Assembly: GCA_964426355.1 (NCBI GenBank)
Contig: CAYRRA010000013.1
Coordinates: forward strand, 1-38,907
Direction: 5' to 3'
Length of the DNA stretch: 38,907 bases
Source of the DNA: JAJFTV01 sp964426355
GTDB lineage: Bacteria > Chloroflexota > Anaerolineae > Anaerolineales > Anaerolineaceae
In this document: piece by piece, positions 1 through 7,790 of the stretch
Layout: each line of letters begins with the position of its first letter
Numbering within the stretch: position 1 is the first letter of the stretch
Position numbers and translations under genes: made by a program
The notes under the pieces: generated by a model
What the model saw: the letters and a program-made list of their open reading frames with translations, nothing else
The model's database searches: none
What the model was told of the DNA's origin: nothing

Positions 1-50
1 TCATTGGCGTTAAAAATTTTTTCGACAATCTGTACTCTTGTACCTGGCAT
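1..50 (-). CDS. 5' end of a leftward gene, possibly hydrogenase maturation GTPase HypB (partial)
   Basis: Only the first 16 codons are inside the window, reading MPGTRVQIVEKIFNAN, and the gene runs off the left edge. An ATG at 50-48 is preceded by an AAGGA ribosome-binding site at about 57-63 on the minus strand, so the start looks real. The VEKIxxAN pattern followed by a codon that begins GA (Asp or Glu) resembles the N-terminus of HypB proteins, which deliver nickel to [NiFe] hydrogenase. Sixteen residues are too few for certainty, so the HypB reading is a guess. The gene is divergent from the methyltransferase at 223. Confidence 0.4.
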   Translation of the reverse strand, partial: MPGTRVQIVEKIFNAN

Positions 51-81
51 TTGTTTTTCCTTCTTTATAGCAAAAATTCAA

Positions 82-94
82 CGTTATTATAACG
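82..94. promoter_or_regulatory. 13-base palindrome in a divergent intergenic region
   Basis: The sequence CGTTATTATAACG is a perfect palindrome around a central T. It lies in the 172-base gap between the leftward partial gene and the rightward methyltransferase. Its position fits an operator for one or both genes. No convincing -35/-10 pair could be fixed in this AT-rich gap, so the functional reading is inference. Confidence 0.3.
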
Positions 95-222
95 CAATTT
101 ATTGCTAATGCATACTTTGTTATTCTCAATTTTCTTAGGTTTTATTGGTTGCGAATAAACGTAGCTGCAATTTTTTGCATTATAATCTAAACAAGTACTT
201 CACATATTTTACTGAGGTTATT

Positions 223-819
223 TTGGAACCATTACGTGCATTTTTCGAACAACTTGCCCAAGAATGGGATGATTTACAAGAAAACAATCGTGACGAAATT
301 CTGAATCAGCTCCTTTCCCCCTTCGACCATCTAATCAGACCTTGTTTTTCTATGCTTGAAGTCGGTACAGGAACCGGTGCAATGATCCCCATATTAAGTA
401 GCCGGTATCCGAGTCTTCAAATAACATCCATTGATTTGGCGACAGCAATGCTGACACGTGCACGCCAACGCTGTGAAAATGCCCGGCTGGTTCAGGCAAA
501 TGTTCATCATCTGCCCTTTACAGATCACCGATTTGACATTGTACTATGCCACAACTCTTTCCCGCATTTCTGGCAAAAAGAAAAAGCATTGATTGAAATA
601 AAGAGAGTTTTACGGGCAAAAGGTATTCTGCTCATCCTTCATGAACAAAGTCGTGATTTTGTTAACCATATCCACCAAAATTCAGAAGCTGATATAATCC
701 ATCAAGATATTTTACCTGAGGGTGTATTACTGCAAGAAATGCTTGAAACCTGTGGTTACCAGGCGTTGAATATTGAGGATAATCTTTCTCATTACACAGT
801 ATCGTCCCGGGTGCGATAA
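223..819 (+). CDS. class I SAM-dependent methyltransferase
   Basis: A 198-residue protein of the Methyltransf_11 type. Residues about 45-55 carry the glycine-rich SAM-binding motif I (EVGTGTG). An acidic end of strand 2 follows (SIDLA), and then IVLCHNSFPHF at the usual motif IV position. The substrate cannot be read from sequence. I chose the TTG at 223 because a GAGG site lies at 214-217, five bases upstream. A longer in-frame version from TTG 145 lacks a ribosome-binding site and would add 26 residues unlike the family. The stop overlaps the ribosome-binding site of the epimerase at 831, so the two genes are probably one transcript. Whether it belongs with the divergent, possibly hydrogenase-related, gene is unknown. 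Confidence 0.85.
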   Translation: MEPLRAFFEQLAQEWDDLQENNRDEILNQLLSPFDHLIRPCFSMLEVGTGTGAMIPILSSRYPSLQITSIDLATAMLTRARQRCENARLVQANVHHLPFTDHRFDIVLCHNSFPHFWQKEKALIEIKRVLRAKGILLILHEQSRDFVNHIHQNSEADIIHQDILPEGVLLQEMLETCGYQALNIEDNLSHYTVSSRVR

Positions 820-830
820 GGAGCAGCTTT

Positions 831-1868
831 GTGAACATCTACATTACTGGCATCAGCGGGTTTCTTAGTATTAACCTGGTTCGCTATTTATTAGCTAATG
901 GGTACAAAAACATTTCGGGAATAGATCTCGTAGATTTTACTTACCCGGAGCGTGATCAGATTTCATTCCTACAAGGCGATATCCGTGATCCTGAAGCAGT
1001 CAAAAAAAGCATGCAAGATGCAGACATTGTTATTCATACAGCCGCTGCCTTGCCGCTTTATCCACCTGAAGAGATTTACTCAACAGATATTAATGGCACC
1101 AAAATCCTTCTCGAACAGGCGAAAGAATACGGGGTTAAACGATTCATTCATATTTCCTCAACAGCAGTCTATGGTGTGCCTGATCACCATCCTCTTTTCG
1201 AGACCGATCCCGTGCAAGGCGTTGGTGCGTATGGCGAAGCAAAAGTACAGGCTGAGGAAATCTGTCGACAATATCGAGAAGACGGGATGTGTGTACCCAT
1301 CCTTCGACCCAAGTCTTTTGTTGGTCCCGAACGATTAGGCGTATTTGCCATTTTCTATGAATGGGCATGCGAAGGGCGCAACTTTCCGATGATTGGCTCT
1401 GGCAAAAACCGATACCAGCTTTTGGATGTAGAAGACTTGTGCAGTGCAATACTTTCCTGTATGACGCTGGAAGTTGATAAGGTGAACGAAACATTCAACA
1501 TCGGTGCTGCAGAGTTCACCACCATGAAACAAGATTACCAGGCAGTGCTGGACGAAGCTGGTTTTGGAAAAAAGATCATCCCGTTCCCAACCGGTCCTGT
1601 AGTTGTTGCACTGAAAATTCTGGAAGCGCTCAAACTTTCACCGTTGTACCCCTGGATTTACGAAACAGCCTCGAAAGATTCTTTCGTTTCAATCGAAAAA
1701 GCTCAAAAAATGCTCGGCTATGCGCCGCGCTTTTCTAACCAGGATGCCATGTTAAGAAATTATCGTTGGTACCTGGAAAATAAAGACAAGTTGACTGGCG
1801 GATCAGGTGTAACTCACCGTTTGCCCTGGAAACAAAAGGCTTTAAAATTAGCCAAAATTTTCTTTTAA
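831..1868 (+). CDS. NAD(P)-dependent sugar epimerase/dehydratase (extended SDR)
   Basis: A 345-residue extended short-chain dehydrogenase/reductase. The N-terminal Rossmann glycine motif is GISGFLS at residues 7-13, with Ser where the third Gly of the usual GxxGxxG stands. An acidic residue at position 32 (GIDLVD) suggests NAD rather than NADP. The catalytic set is visible: S110/T111 in ISSTAVYG, then Y134 and K138 in YGEAK. Length and motifs fit nucleotide-sugar 4-epimerases and 4,6-dehydratases, but the exact sugar is not readable. The GTG start at 831 has an AAGGA site at 818-822, touching the stop of the upstream methyltransferase, so the genes are translationally close. A rho-independent terminator follows at 1906. 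Confidence 0.88.
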   Translation: MNIYITGISGFLSINLVRYLLANGYKNISGIDLVDFTYPERDQISFLQGDIRDPEAVKKSMQDADIVIHTAAALPLYPPEEIYSTDINGTKILLEQAKEYGVKRFIHISSTAVYGVPDHHPLFETDPVQGVGAYGEAKVQAEEICRQYREDGMCVPILRPKSFVGPERLGVFAIFYEWACEGRNFPMIGSGKNRYQLLDVEDLCSAILSCMTLEVDKVNETFNIGAAEFTTMKQDYQAVLDEAGFGKKIIPFPTGPVVVALKILEALKLSPLYPWIYETASKDSFVSIEKAQKMLGYAPRFSNQDAMLRNYRWYLENKDKLTGGSGVTHRLPWKQKALKLAKIFF

Positions 1869-1905
1869 TTTCCGAATTTTCACCCGGGCTACTAAAATGT
1901 TAGAA

Positions 1906-1933
1906 AGGTGCGGCAAAGCCGCATCTTTTTTTA
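1906..1933 (+). terminator. rho-independent terminator after the epimerase gene
   Basis: A nine-pair stem (1906-1914 with 1918-1926, one G-T pair, AAA loop) is followed directly by a run of T. It sits 38 bases after the epimerase stop and 15 bases before the end of the convergent regulator gene. The T-run is good only on the plus strand, so it probably serves the rightward transcript; an effect on the leftward one is possible but weaker. Confidence 0.85.
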
Positions 1934-1947
1934 TGTGGTGTAATAAA

Positions 1948-4900
1948 TTATTTCTTTCCAGTGAGAATAAATACGATTTCACGAATGTGTTCAGGGTCAT
2001 CTGTTCCATCCAGCAGAGAAGAGTCGTTTATTGCATTCATGACTGGTTCTATTCGTTTTAATGCAAGTTCGACCTCACCGCGTTTATATGCCACGAAAGC
2101 CAGCTCAATTTGAATTTCCGCCAGGCGTCCAGGGTGAGCAACCTTGCTCCGTAATGAAAAAGCTCTTTGCAGGATTATTTCAGCCTTGTCCAGTTTTCCA
2201 TCCGACAACTCAATACGACCCAGGTAATAGGTTGCGTTGGCAAGGGTAACTGGGTCACCCATTTTCTGCGCCAGTTCGATCGCTCTCACGGCATATTGTC
2301 GTCCATTATCCAAATTACCCTGCACGCATTCAAGCAAACTAAGATTTGCCAGTGTTTCGCCTTGTGCCTGGTAGTTCCCGCTATCGATGTGGATTTTTAA
2401 CGCCTGGCGATAGGCATATTTGGCGGAATCATATTGGCATAAGCTGAAATATGTGGCTCCGATATTGTTTAATACCGCACTCTGTCCACGTGGATTCCCC
2501 ATTTCAGTATGAATTTGCAATGCCTGTTTCAGGTATTGAAGTGATGCAGAGTAATCGCCTCTATCAGCAGCGGCATTAGCAAGATTGTTCAAGGCTTTCG
2601 CTTCTCCTAATCGGCTTCCAAGTTCACGATAAAGATCTAAAGCATTTAAAAACCCTTCCTCGGCTGATTTGATATCTCCTAATTCCCATTGGATCAAAGC
2701 ACAGTTGTTCAGGCAGGCGCTTTCCCCTCTTTTATCACCAATTTGCCTGGAAAGAGATAATGACCTTTGATACCACTCCTCAGCTGCAGCAAAGTCAGCC
2801 AGTCGATTGGCAGTATTTCCCAACTCTCGCAGGCAGTCAGCTTCAATCTGGTAATCTTTATTTTTTTCGGCTATCGCAAGAGCAGAGAGAAGCACAGGTT
2901 GAGCATCTTTGCATTTTCCTTGCGCAGATAGTGCCTGCCCTTTAAACAACATGGCTTTAGCCACAATTGGCGGCTCACCAGAAACCGTATCGAGTAATGT
3001 AATTGCCTTTCGATAATGATGTTGAATCGTTAATAAACGAGCCAGTTCAATAGCCAGCATCGCCGAAATGGTTTGTAGTTCGGCATGGTTTTTATTTTTC
3101 ACTTTGGCACAAATTTTTCTATACGCCAGTCTGAACAATTGCTCTCCTTCGGAAACAGGTCCTTGTAACGAGTAAAGCAACACCAAACCGTGAAGCAAAT
3201 CTTCAAGATTGTTAGGTTGATATTTTAGTGCCCACTCCCACGCCACCCGAAGATTCGCTCGTTCAAACTGAAGCATGGATAATGCCATTGATGTATCTTT
3301 GGACTGGCGCGAGAATTTGGAGTAATAACGACAATGCGCTTCTTGAACGGCGTATGTATTTTGCAGCTTCTCTGCAGCAAATTGGCGGATGTTTTCATGC
3401 AGGCTAAAACGCCCCTCTGCACTACGGCGAACCAGGGATTTATCAACCAACTGGCATAAAATCTCCAATTCGGCACCAGCAACCTCATTTGCTGCAAGCT
3501 TACTCCAACTACCTGCAAAAACGCTTAATTGTGTCAAACACTCCTGTTCAGCCTCAGAGAGTAATTTCCAGGAATGTTCAAAGACTGCCCGCATAGACCG
3601 ATGGCGGGGTGGGAAATTTCTCAAGGTAGGTGCTAACGCGGCATAATCCTTGCTGATTTCTGCTGCGATCTCCACACAGGATCGTTTGGACACTGTGCTC
3701 GCTGCCAGTTCAATAGCAAGAGGGTGTCCATCAATAAATTGACATATCTTTTTCACTTCGGCGCTATTCGCTGGCGTCAGTCTAAAACTTTGATCAACTT
3801 GCGTTGCCCGGCTTTCAAACAGGATAAGAGAATCCCAATGATCATTTTCATCATCCGCTGAAACCGGATAAGAAAGCCCATCGAGTGAATACACCCATTC
3901 CTCGCGTAAATGTAAACACTCGCGAGAGGTAACGATAATTTTTAGTTTTGGTACTTGTTCCAATAAATAGCTGATTTCTTCGCTTTGATCGATCAAATGT
4001 TCACAGTTATCCAATACCAACAGGAGTTCTTTTTCACGCATGAGAAGCGCCAGTTGTTGAATTGACCCTATGTCCGAAAACCCAAGTACAGTAGCAATTG
4101 CTGGAAAAAATTGGTTTTCACCGAGCAATGGAATAAAAAATACGCCATCATCGAATAAACCAATATGCTCATACACAAGTTGCAAAGCAAGCCTGCTTTT
4201 TCCGATACCACCCATACCGCAGATTGTTATTAACCGGCATAATGGATGAGAAATTCGTTCTGAGAGTGCTTCGCATTCTGCAACGCGCCCAATAAATGAG
4301 GAAAAAGGATTTGGGAGAGTATGAGTAACCTCACGTTCATACCTGTACTCATCATTTGCAATTCGATTGAATAAATCAATTGTTTCGGTAGTCGGCGAAA
4401 CAGAAAACTCTTCTTCCATGATCTGCGCACAGACTCTATACTGTGCAAGTGCTTTGCTGCGTTCTCCTCTTTGAGCATATAGCTTCATCAATTGCCGGTG
4501 GCTTTGCTCTCGCCAGGGTTCCATTTTGACCTGTTCCAATGTATGAAAAAGAGCTTTTTTCAGATCACGACGATTTTCAGCGAAATTTGCCAGTTCAACA
4601 TGCGCGGTAAGAGCATAGTTACGCAACTTTTCTCGTGTTAGACAAAGCCAATCTTCAAAAAAATCACTATTTTGGGGAGGAAAATCTTTTAGAAAATCAC
4701 CCTGGTAGCGTTCCAATAAAACTTCAAAACGCCTCAAACAAGGTAGGCAACGATTTATGCTTTGATGGGGGTGGGCTTCACAAGTCTTAAATAGTTCTAA
4801 TACTTCTTCAACATCTACAAGAATATCCGCATCAGGGTTTAACTGAACCTCTTGCGCCGTGACCTGCAAAAACATATCTGTCGCAAATGCCTGCTTGATC

Positions 4901-5115
4901 TGATACAAAGCCTGGCGCAAGTTCTGCCGTGATGCGTCGTACGGTTGGTCAGCCCATAATAATGCAGCAAGGCTCTCGCGGCGATGCTTTCTTTCCCTTT
5001 CAACCGCCAGATATGCAAGTAAAGCGCGCACTTTATCGGTAGCAAACCCATTAACAGGTCTACCATTAAGTTCAATGCGGAATTCACCCAGTAAATGTAT
5101 GTGCAAAGAAGGCAT
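1948..5115 (-). CDS. AfsR/SARP-type transcriptional regulator: winged helix, BTAD, NB-ARC ATPase, TPR
   Basis: A 1,055-residue STAND-type regulator. Residues about 1-95 form an OmpR-like winged helix (LGEFRIELNG, then the DASRQNLRQALYQIK segment). A bacterial transcriptional activator domain (BTAD) runs to about 245 and contains a CxxxxH...CxxC cluster before the YQGDFL motif. An ATPase domain follows, with Walker A (GMGGIGKS, near residue 300) and Walker B (LLLVLDNCEHL, near 360). About ten TPR units fill residues 720-1040. This layout is known for signal-integrating activators that oligomerise on ATP binding. I chose the ATG at 5115, directly before MPSLHIHLLGEF. An upstream TTG at 5217 would add 34 residues outside the family and has no ribosome-binding site. 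Its targets are probably the divergent genes from 5367 onward, which is inference from position and from repeats in the shared intergenic region. Confidence 0.9.
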   Translation of the reverse strand: MPSLHIHLLGEFRIELNGRPVNGFATDKVRALLAYLAVERERKHRRESLAALLWADQPYDASRQNLRQALYQIKQAFATDMFLQVTAQEVQLNPDADILVDVEEVLELFKTCEAHPHQSINRCLPCLRRFEVLLERYQGDFLKDFPPQNSDFFEDWLCLTREKLRNYALTAHVELANFAENRRDLKKALFHTLEQVKMEPWREQSHRQLMKLYAQRGERSKALAQYRVCAQIMEEEFSVSPTTETIDLFNRIANDEYRYEREVTHTLPNPFSSFIGRVAECEALSERISHPLCRLITICGMGGIGKSRLALQLVYEHIGLFDDGVFFIPLLGENQFFPAIATVLGFSDIGSIQQLALLMREKELLLVLDNCEHLIDQSEEISYLLEQVPKLKIIVTSRECLHLREEWVYSLDGLSYPVSADDENDHWDSLILFESRATQVDQSFRLTPANSAEVKKICQFIDGHPLAIELAASTVSKRSCVEIAAEISKDYAALAPTLRNFPPRHRSMRAVFEHSWKLLSEAEQECLTQLSVFAGSWSKLAANEVAGAELEILCQLVDKSLVRRSAEGRFSLHENIRQFAAEKLQNTYAVQEAHCRYYSKFSRQSKDTSMALSMLQFERANLRVAWEWALKYQPNNLEDLLHGLVLLYSLQGPVSEGEQLFRLAYRKICAKVKNKNHAELQTISAMLAIELARLLTIQHHYRKAITLLDTVSGEPPIVAKAMLFKGQALSAQGKCKDAQPVLLSALAIAEKNKDYQIEADCLRELGNTANRLADFAAAEEWYQRSLSLSRQIGDKRGESACLNNCALIQWELGDIKSAEEGFLNALDLYRELGSRLGEAKALNNLANAAADRGDYSASLQYLKQALQIHTEMGNPRGQSAVLNNIGATYFSLCQYDSAKYAYRQALKIHIDSGNYQAQGETLANLSLLECVQGNLDNGRQYAVRAIELAQKMGDPVTLANATYYLGRIELSDGKLDKAEIILQRAFSLRSKVAHPGRLAEIQIELAFVAYKRGEVELALKRIEPVMNAINDSSLLDGTDDPEHIREIVFILTGKK

Positions 5116-5219
5116 CAATAATTTATCCGACGAAAATGATGACTCGAAAATAAAACAGTTTACAAGTTCTAGTGCTTGGTCAAACATAAAAGCAGAATTT
5201 AATTTGATCCAAAACAATG

Positions 5220-5345
5220 TTTGACAAAGCTTTTAGTGTTCTGTCATGCAGAAAATCAAATCCAATAATCACATTTGACAGAACATTAGATATTCTATAT
5301 CAATATGAGAATGAATGGGGGTTAGAATTTGACGAATTTTTGACA
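5220..5345. promoter_or_regulatory. four TTTGAC[AG] boxes, candidate SARP binding sites
   Basis: The heptamer TTTGACA or TTTGACG occurs at 5220, 5274, 5328 and 5339. The first three are exactly 54 bases apart. The last two are 11 bases apart with a four-base spacer, which is the direct-repeat geometry known for SARP-family operators. The boxes lie in the divergent region between the SARP-type regulator and the small gene at 5367. The alternative is that this stretch is coding: in the frame from ATG 5217 the same period gives FDKAFSVL, FDRTLDIL and FDEFLTLN, an 18-residue repeat. Confidence 0.4.
5237..5285. repeat. 10-bp perfect inverted repeat overlapping a -35-like TTGACA
   Basis: Left arm TGTTCTGTCA at 5237-5246 and right arm TGACAGAACA at 5276-5285 are exact reverse complements separated by 29 bases. 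The right arm overlaps TTGACA at 5275-5280, a perfect -35 hexamer, with -10-like TATATC or TATCAA 15-17 bases downstream. A protein bound here would compete with or recruit RNA polymerase. A run of 13 of 16 bases around the right arm recurs upstream of the IclR gene at 18402-18417. Confidence 0.45.
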
Positions 5346-5366
5346 CTGAATTGCTACAAACGAAAC

Positions 5367-5600
5367 ATGCCTGCTGCATCTCGTTCCTATCTATTGCGTA
5401 TCTGGCTTGAATCCAATTCCCCAACCGATTGCCGATTTATGCTTCTCGATCTCTCCACCTCTCAGCGGATTGGTTTTGGGGAATTAAACGCACTTTTTTT
5501 ACACCTTGCAAAGGAGACACAACAATTGGAAATTGAACACCATCTTGAGCAACGAAATGAAGAAGGAGGATTTGATCTGTTCAACAGTAATATGGGGTAA
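5367..5600 (+). CDS. small conserved hypothetical protein with SYLLRIW motif
   Basis: A predicted 77-residue soluble protein starting MPAASRSYLLRIW. The pattern SYLLRIW, then a strand, a turn and IGFGELNALFLHL, resembles small proteins that I recall from Chloroflexota genomes, often of the form SYLLRLW...GFASLEELxAFL. No function is known to me. The ATG at 5367 lies just before the conserved part but has no clear ribosome-binding site. If the -10 lies at about 5354-5360, the transcript would be nearly leaderless. An in-frame ATG at 5217 would give 127 residues, but the added part contains the candidate regulatory boxes. It is divergent from the SARP-type gene and is followed 74 bases later by the propeller lipoprotein, so it may be the first gene of that operon. 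Confidence 0.55.
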   Translation: MPAASRSYLLRIWLESNSPTDCRFMLLDLSTSQRIGFGELNALFLHLAKETQQLEIEHHLEQRNEEGGFDLFNSNMG

Positions 5601-5674
5601 TTTAGTCATTTTCTGTAACGAACTTTTAAACAAGAAATATCGAGAAACATCAATCACCAAAGGAGAAGTTGTAT

Positions 5675-7711
5675 ATGAAAAAAATAGCACTTTATTTTCT
5701 TGTCTTGATTCTGGTATCTACCAGCCTGGCATGTAATCTTGGTGGGAAAACCGATACACAAGATGAAACAAATGTAAATATCAACGAATCACCCGAAAAT
5801 GCGGCACAACAGAACACAAACGAGCTTGAACCATCTCAACAGGCACCACTTGAGCAGGAAAATCCAACAGAAGAAGTTGAACCTCAAGCTTCTCTTGCAT
5901 CAGGCGTTCAACCAGGTATGTATGCTTTTGTAAACTCGAATGTCGTGCGCGATGTAACTGTCTACAATGAGGTGATCTACGCAGCCACGCTCGGGGGATT
6001 GGTTACATGGAGATTAGACAGTGGTTATTCTATGCAGTACACGCCATTAGATGGGATGGGACACATCAGCGCAAATTCGATTACCTTTTGCGAAATCCCG
6101 CAACCAAGAATTCTGGTGGGTACACTGACCGGCATCAGCATATATGACCCATCAACGGGTCTATGGGAAAAAGATACGCTGACGCCTGCAGACAGCAAGA
6201 TTTCAACAAGCCGCATCGAAAGACTCTTTTGTGACCAGGCGAACAACCGTTTGATTGTGGGATATCACGGTGTTGGCATTCTTGATTTGAACAGCGGTGA
6301 ATTTCAACGTTATACAACCAATGAAGGTTTATTGTGGAATGCTGTTACAGACATAGCTGTGAATGGGCAAGATATCTGGATTGCCAGTGGCTACAAAGGT
6401 ATTGCACAAATCGCAAATGGCACAGTCACTACTTTCAATCTCGATAACGGTATGCCAGACGAACGCGCTTATGCGTTGGAGTTCGCAAACGATGGCACAC
6501 TTTGGGTAGGGGCTTCAAGTGGGATAATGGCATACAAGTCAGGGCAATGGACGATGTATGGGTCTGAAAGCAATGCACGTCTTTCAGACATCAACGAAAT
6601 CGAAATCAGTTCGGAAGGGAACATTTGGGCAGCTACAGCACCATTAGGAATCGGCAGGTTATGTCAGTTCAATCCTTCAACAGCAACATGTGATACTGAT
6701 TATCAAGAACGTGACAGCCAGGGAATACTTGCATTAACCCTGACGGATACAGGAATGCCCGTTTACGGCACCAGAATGGGAGTGTACAAATTCTCAGATA
6801 ATGAAGCTGATCCGCAAAAAACGAGTGATCAACTTGCCAGTAACTACGTTGATTCCTTCGCACTTGGTGCAGATGGTTCATTATGGATTGGCACAGATGG
6901 TGGTGTTCATGTAATCGACCCTGCCAATCCAGAGGAAGAATGGCAAACTTATCAACAGCGGGAAAACCCCAACCAGGGTGGAAACTGGGCAAGCAGCATC
7001 GTTGTTGCACCTGACGGTACAGCCTGGATGACATTTATCAATGGCAGGGCAAGCCGCTATCAGAACGGGGAGTGGAACGCTTATTCCGATATTTACTCCT
7101 ACAACAGTGTCACCGTTGACCAGCAAAACCGAGCTTGGTTTGGAGATGATGGAAAAGGCATCATCGTTCTTAGTCCTGATGGGAACCAGGTTATGCAATG
7201 GACAACAGCCAATGGGCTTCCCGGCGATAATGTCCAGGCACTCCTGACCGATACCGCAGGGGTAGTTTGGATAGGAACTAATCAAGGATTGGCAAAATTC
7301 GAAAATGAAACTCTCCAGATTGTTTTTGGAGCGGATAGTGCGCAACTGCCAAATAAATATATCCGAGCACTTGCAATAGACCCACAAGGTGCATTGCTGA
7401 TCGGAACATTTACAGGAATCGCGCGATACGATGGGTCTCAGGTTGAAACTTTGATCGATTTCTTGACAGATGGTTTCAATCAACTTCGACTCACTACATT
7501 GGCTATTTCACCCTCAGGTGAGATTTGGGCAGGGACTGATAATGGTTTGCTCCACTCATCGGATGAATCCACATGGGAGCTGATGACAACCAAGGAAGGG
7601 TTATTTACAAACTACATTTCCGCACTGATTGTTGACCAATACGGCGGAGTATGGGTTGGCGGAGGTGGATCGAACTTTGACGGTGGCGGTATATTACATA
7701 TCGTGCCATAA
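5675..7711 (+). CDS. secreted lipoprotein built of two-component-regulator propeller repeats
   Basis: A 678-residue protein with a signal peptide (MKKIALYFLVLIL) ending at a lipobox-like SLAC with Cys20; the -3 position is Ser, slightly off consensus. A Gln/Asn/Glu-rich linker runs to about residue 75. Then come about 13 repeats of the form (D/E)G-x-hWhGT-x-GhxxY, for example LWVGASSGIMAY, LWIGTDGGVHVI, VWIGTNQGLAKF and IWAGTDNGLLHS. These are Reg_prop-type beta-propeller blades, enough for two propellers of six to seven blades. It should sit on the outer face of the membrane and bind a ligand or partner. There is no histidine-kinase domain, which such propellers often precede. The ATG at 5675 has AAGGAG at about 5659-5664. 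A TTG at 5669 in the same frame is too close to that site. Confidence 0.85.
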   Translation: MKKIALYFLVLILVSTSLACNLGGKTDTQDETNVNINESPENAAQQNTNELEPSQQAPLEQENPTEEVEPQASLASGVQPGMYAFVNSNVVRDVTVYNEVIYAATLGGLVTWRLDSGYSMQYTPLDGMGHISANSITFCEIPQPRILVGTLTGISIYDPSTGLWEKDTLTPADSKISTSRIERLFCDQANNRLIVGYHGVGILDLNSGEFQRYTTNEGLLWNAVTDIAVNGQDIWIASGYKGIAQIANGTVTTFNLDNGMPDERAYALEFANDGTLWVGASSGIMAYKSGQWTMYGSESNARLSDINEIEISSEGNIWAATAPLGIGRLCQFNPSTATCDTDYQERDSQGILALTLTDTGMPVYGTRMGVYKFSDNEADPQKTSDQLASNYVDSFALGADGSLWIGTDGGVHVIDPANPEEEWQTYQQRENPNQGGNWASSIVVAPDGTAWMTFINGRASRYQNGEWNAYSDIYSYNSVTVDQQNRAWFGDDGKGIIVLSPDGNQVMQWTTANGLPGDNVQALLTDTAGVVWIGTNQGLAKFENETLQIVFGADSAQLPNKYIRALAIDPQGALLIGTFTGIARYDGSQVETLIDFLTDGFNQLRLTTLAISPSGEIWAGTDNGLLHSSDESTWELMTTKEGLFTNYISALIVDQYGGVWVGGGGSNFDGGGILHIVP

Positions 7712-7723
7712 TCGTAAAATAAG

Positions 7724-7753
7724 TTGGAGCGGTTGAAATTTCAGCCGCTCCAA
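7724..7753 (+). other. strong hairpin between the lipoprotein and membrane protein genes
   Basis: An almost perfect 14-15-pair stem (TTGGAGCGGT... with ...GCCGCTCCAA, one G-T pair) starts 12 bases after the lipoprotein stop. It is not followed by a T-run, so it is not a standard intrinsic terminator. It could protect the 3' end of the lipoprotein message or lower read-through into the downstream genes, which keep their own ribosome-binding site. Confidence 0.6.
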
Positions 7754-7790
7754 AGGTACGCCAATAAAGAAAGGAGACACAGGAAAAAAA

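Noticed and set aside
6881..7483. A 200-residue open frame on the minus strand inside the propeller lipoprotein.
   Set aside because: The plus-strand repeats show clear blade periodicity; the minus frame is Cys/Ile-rich without domain features.
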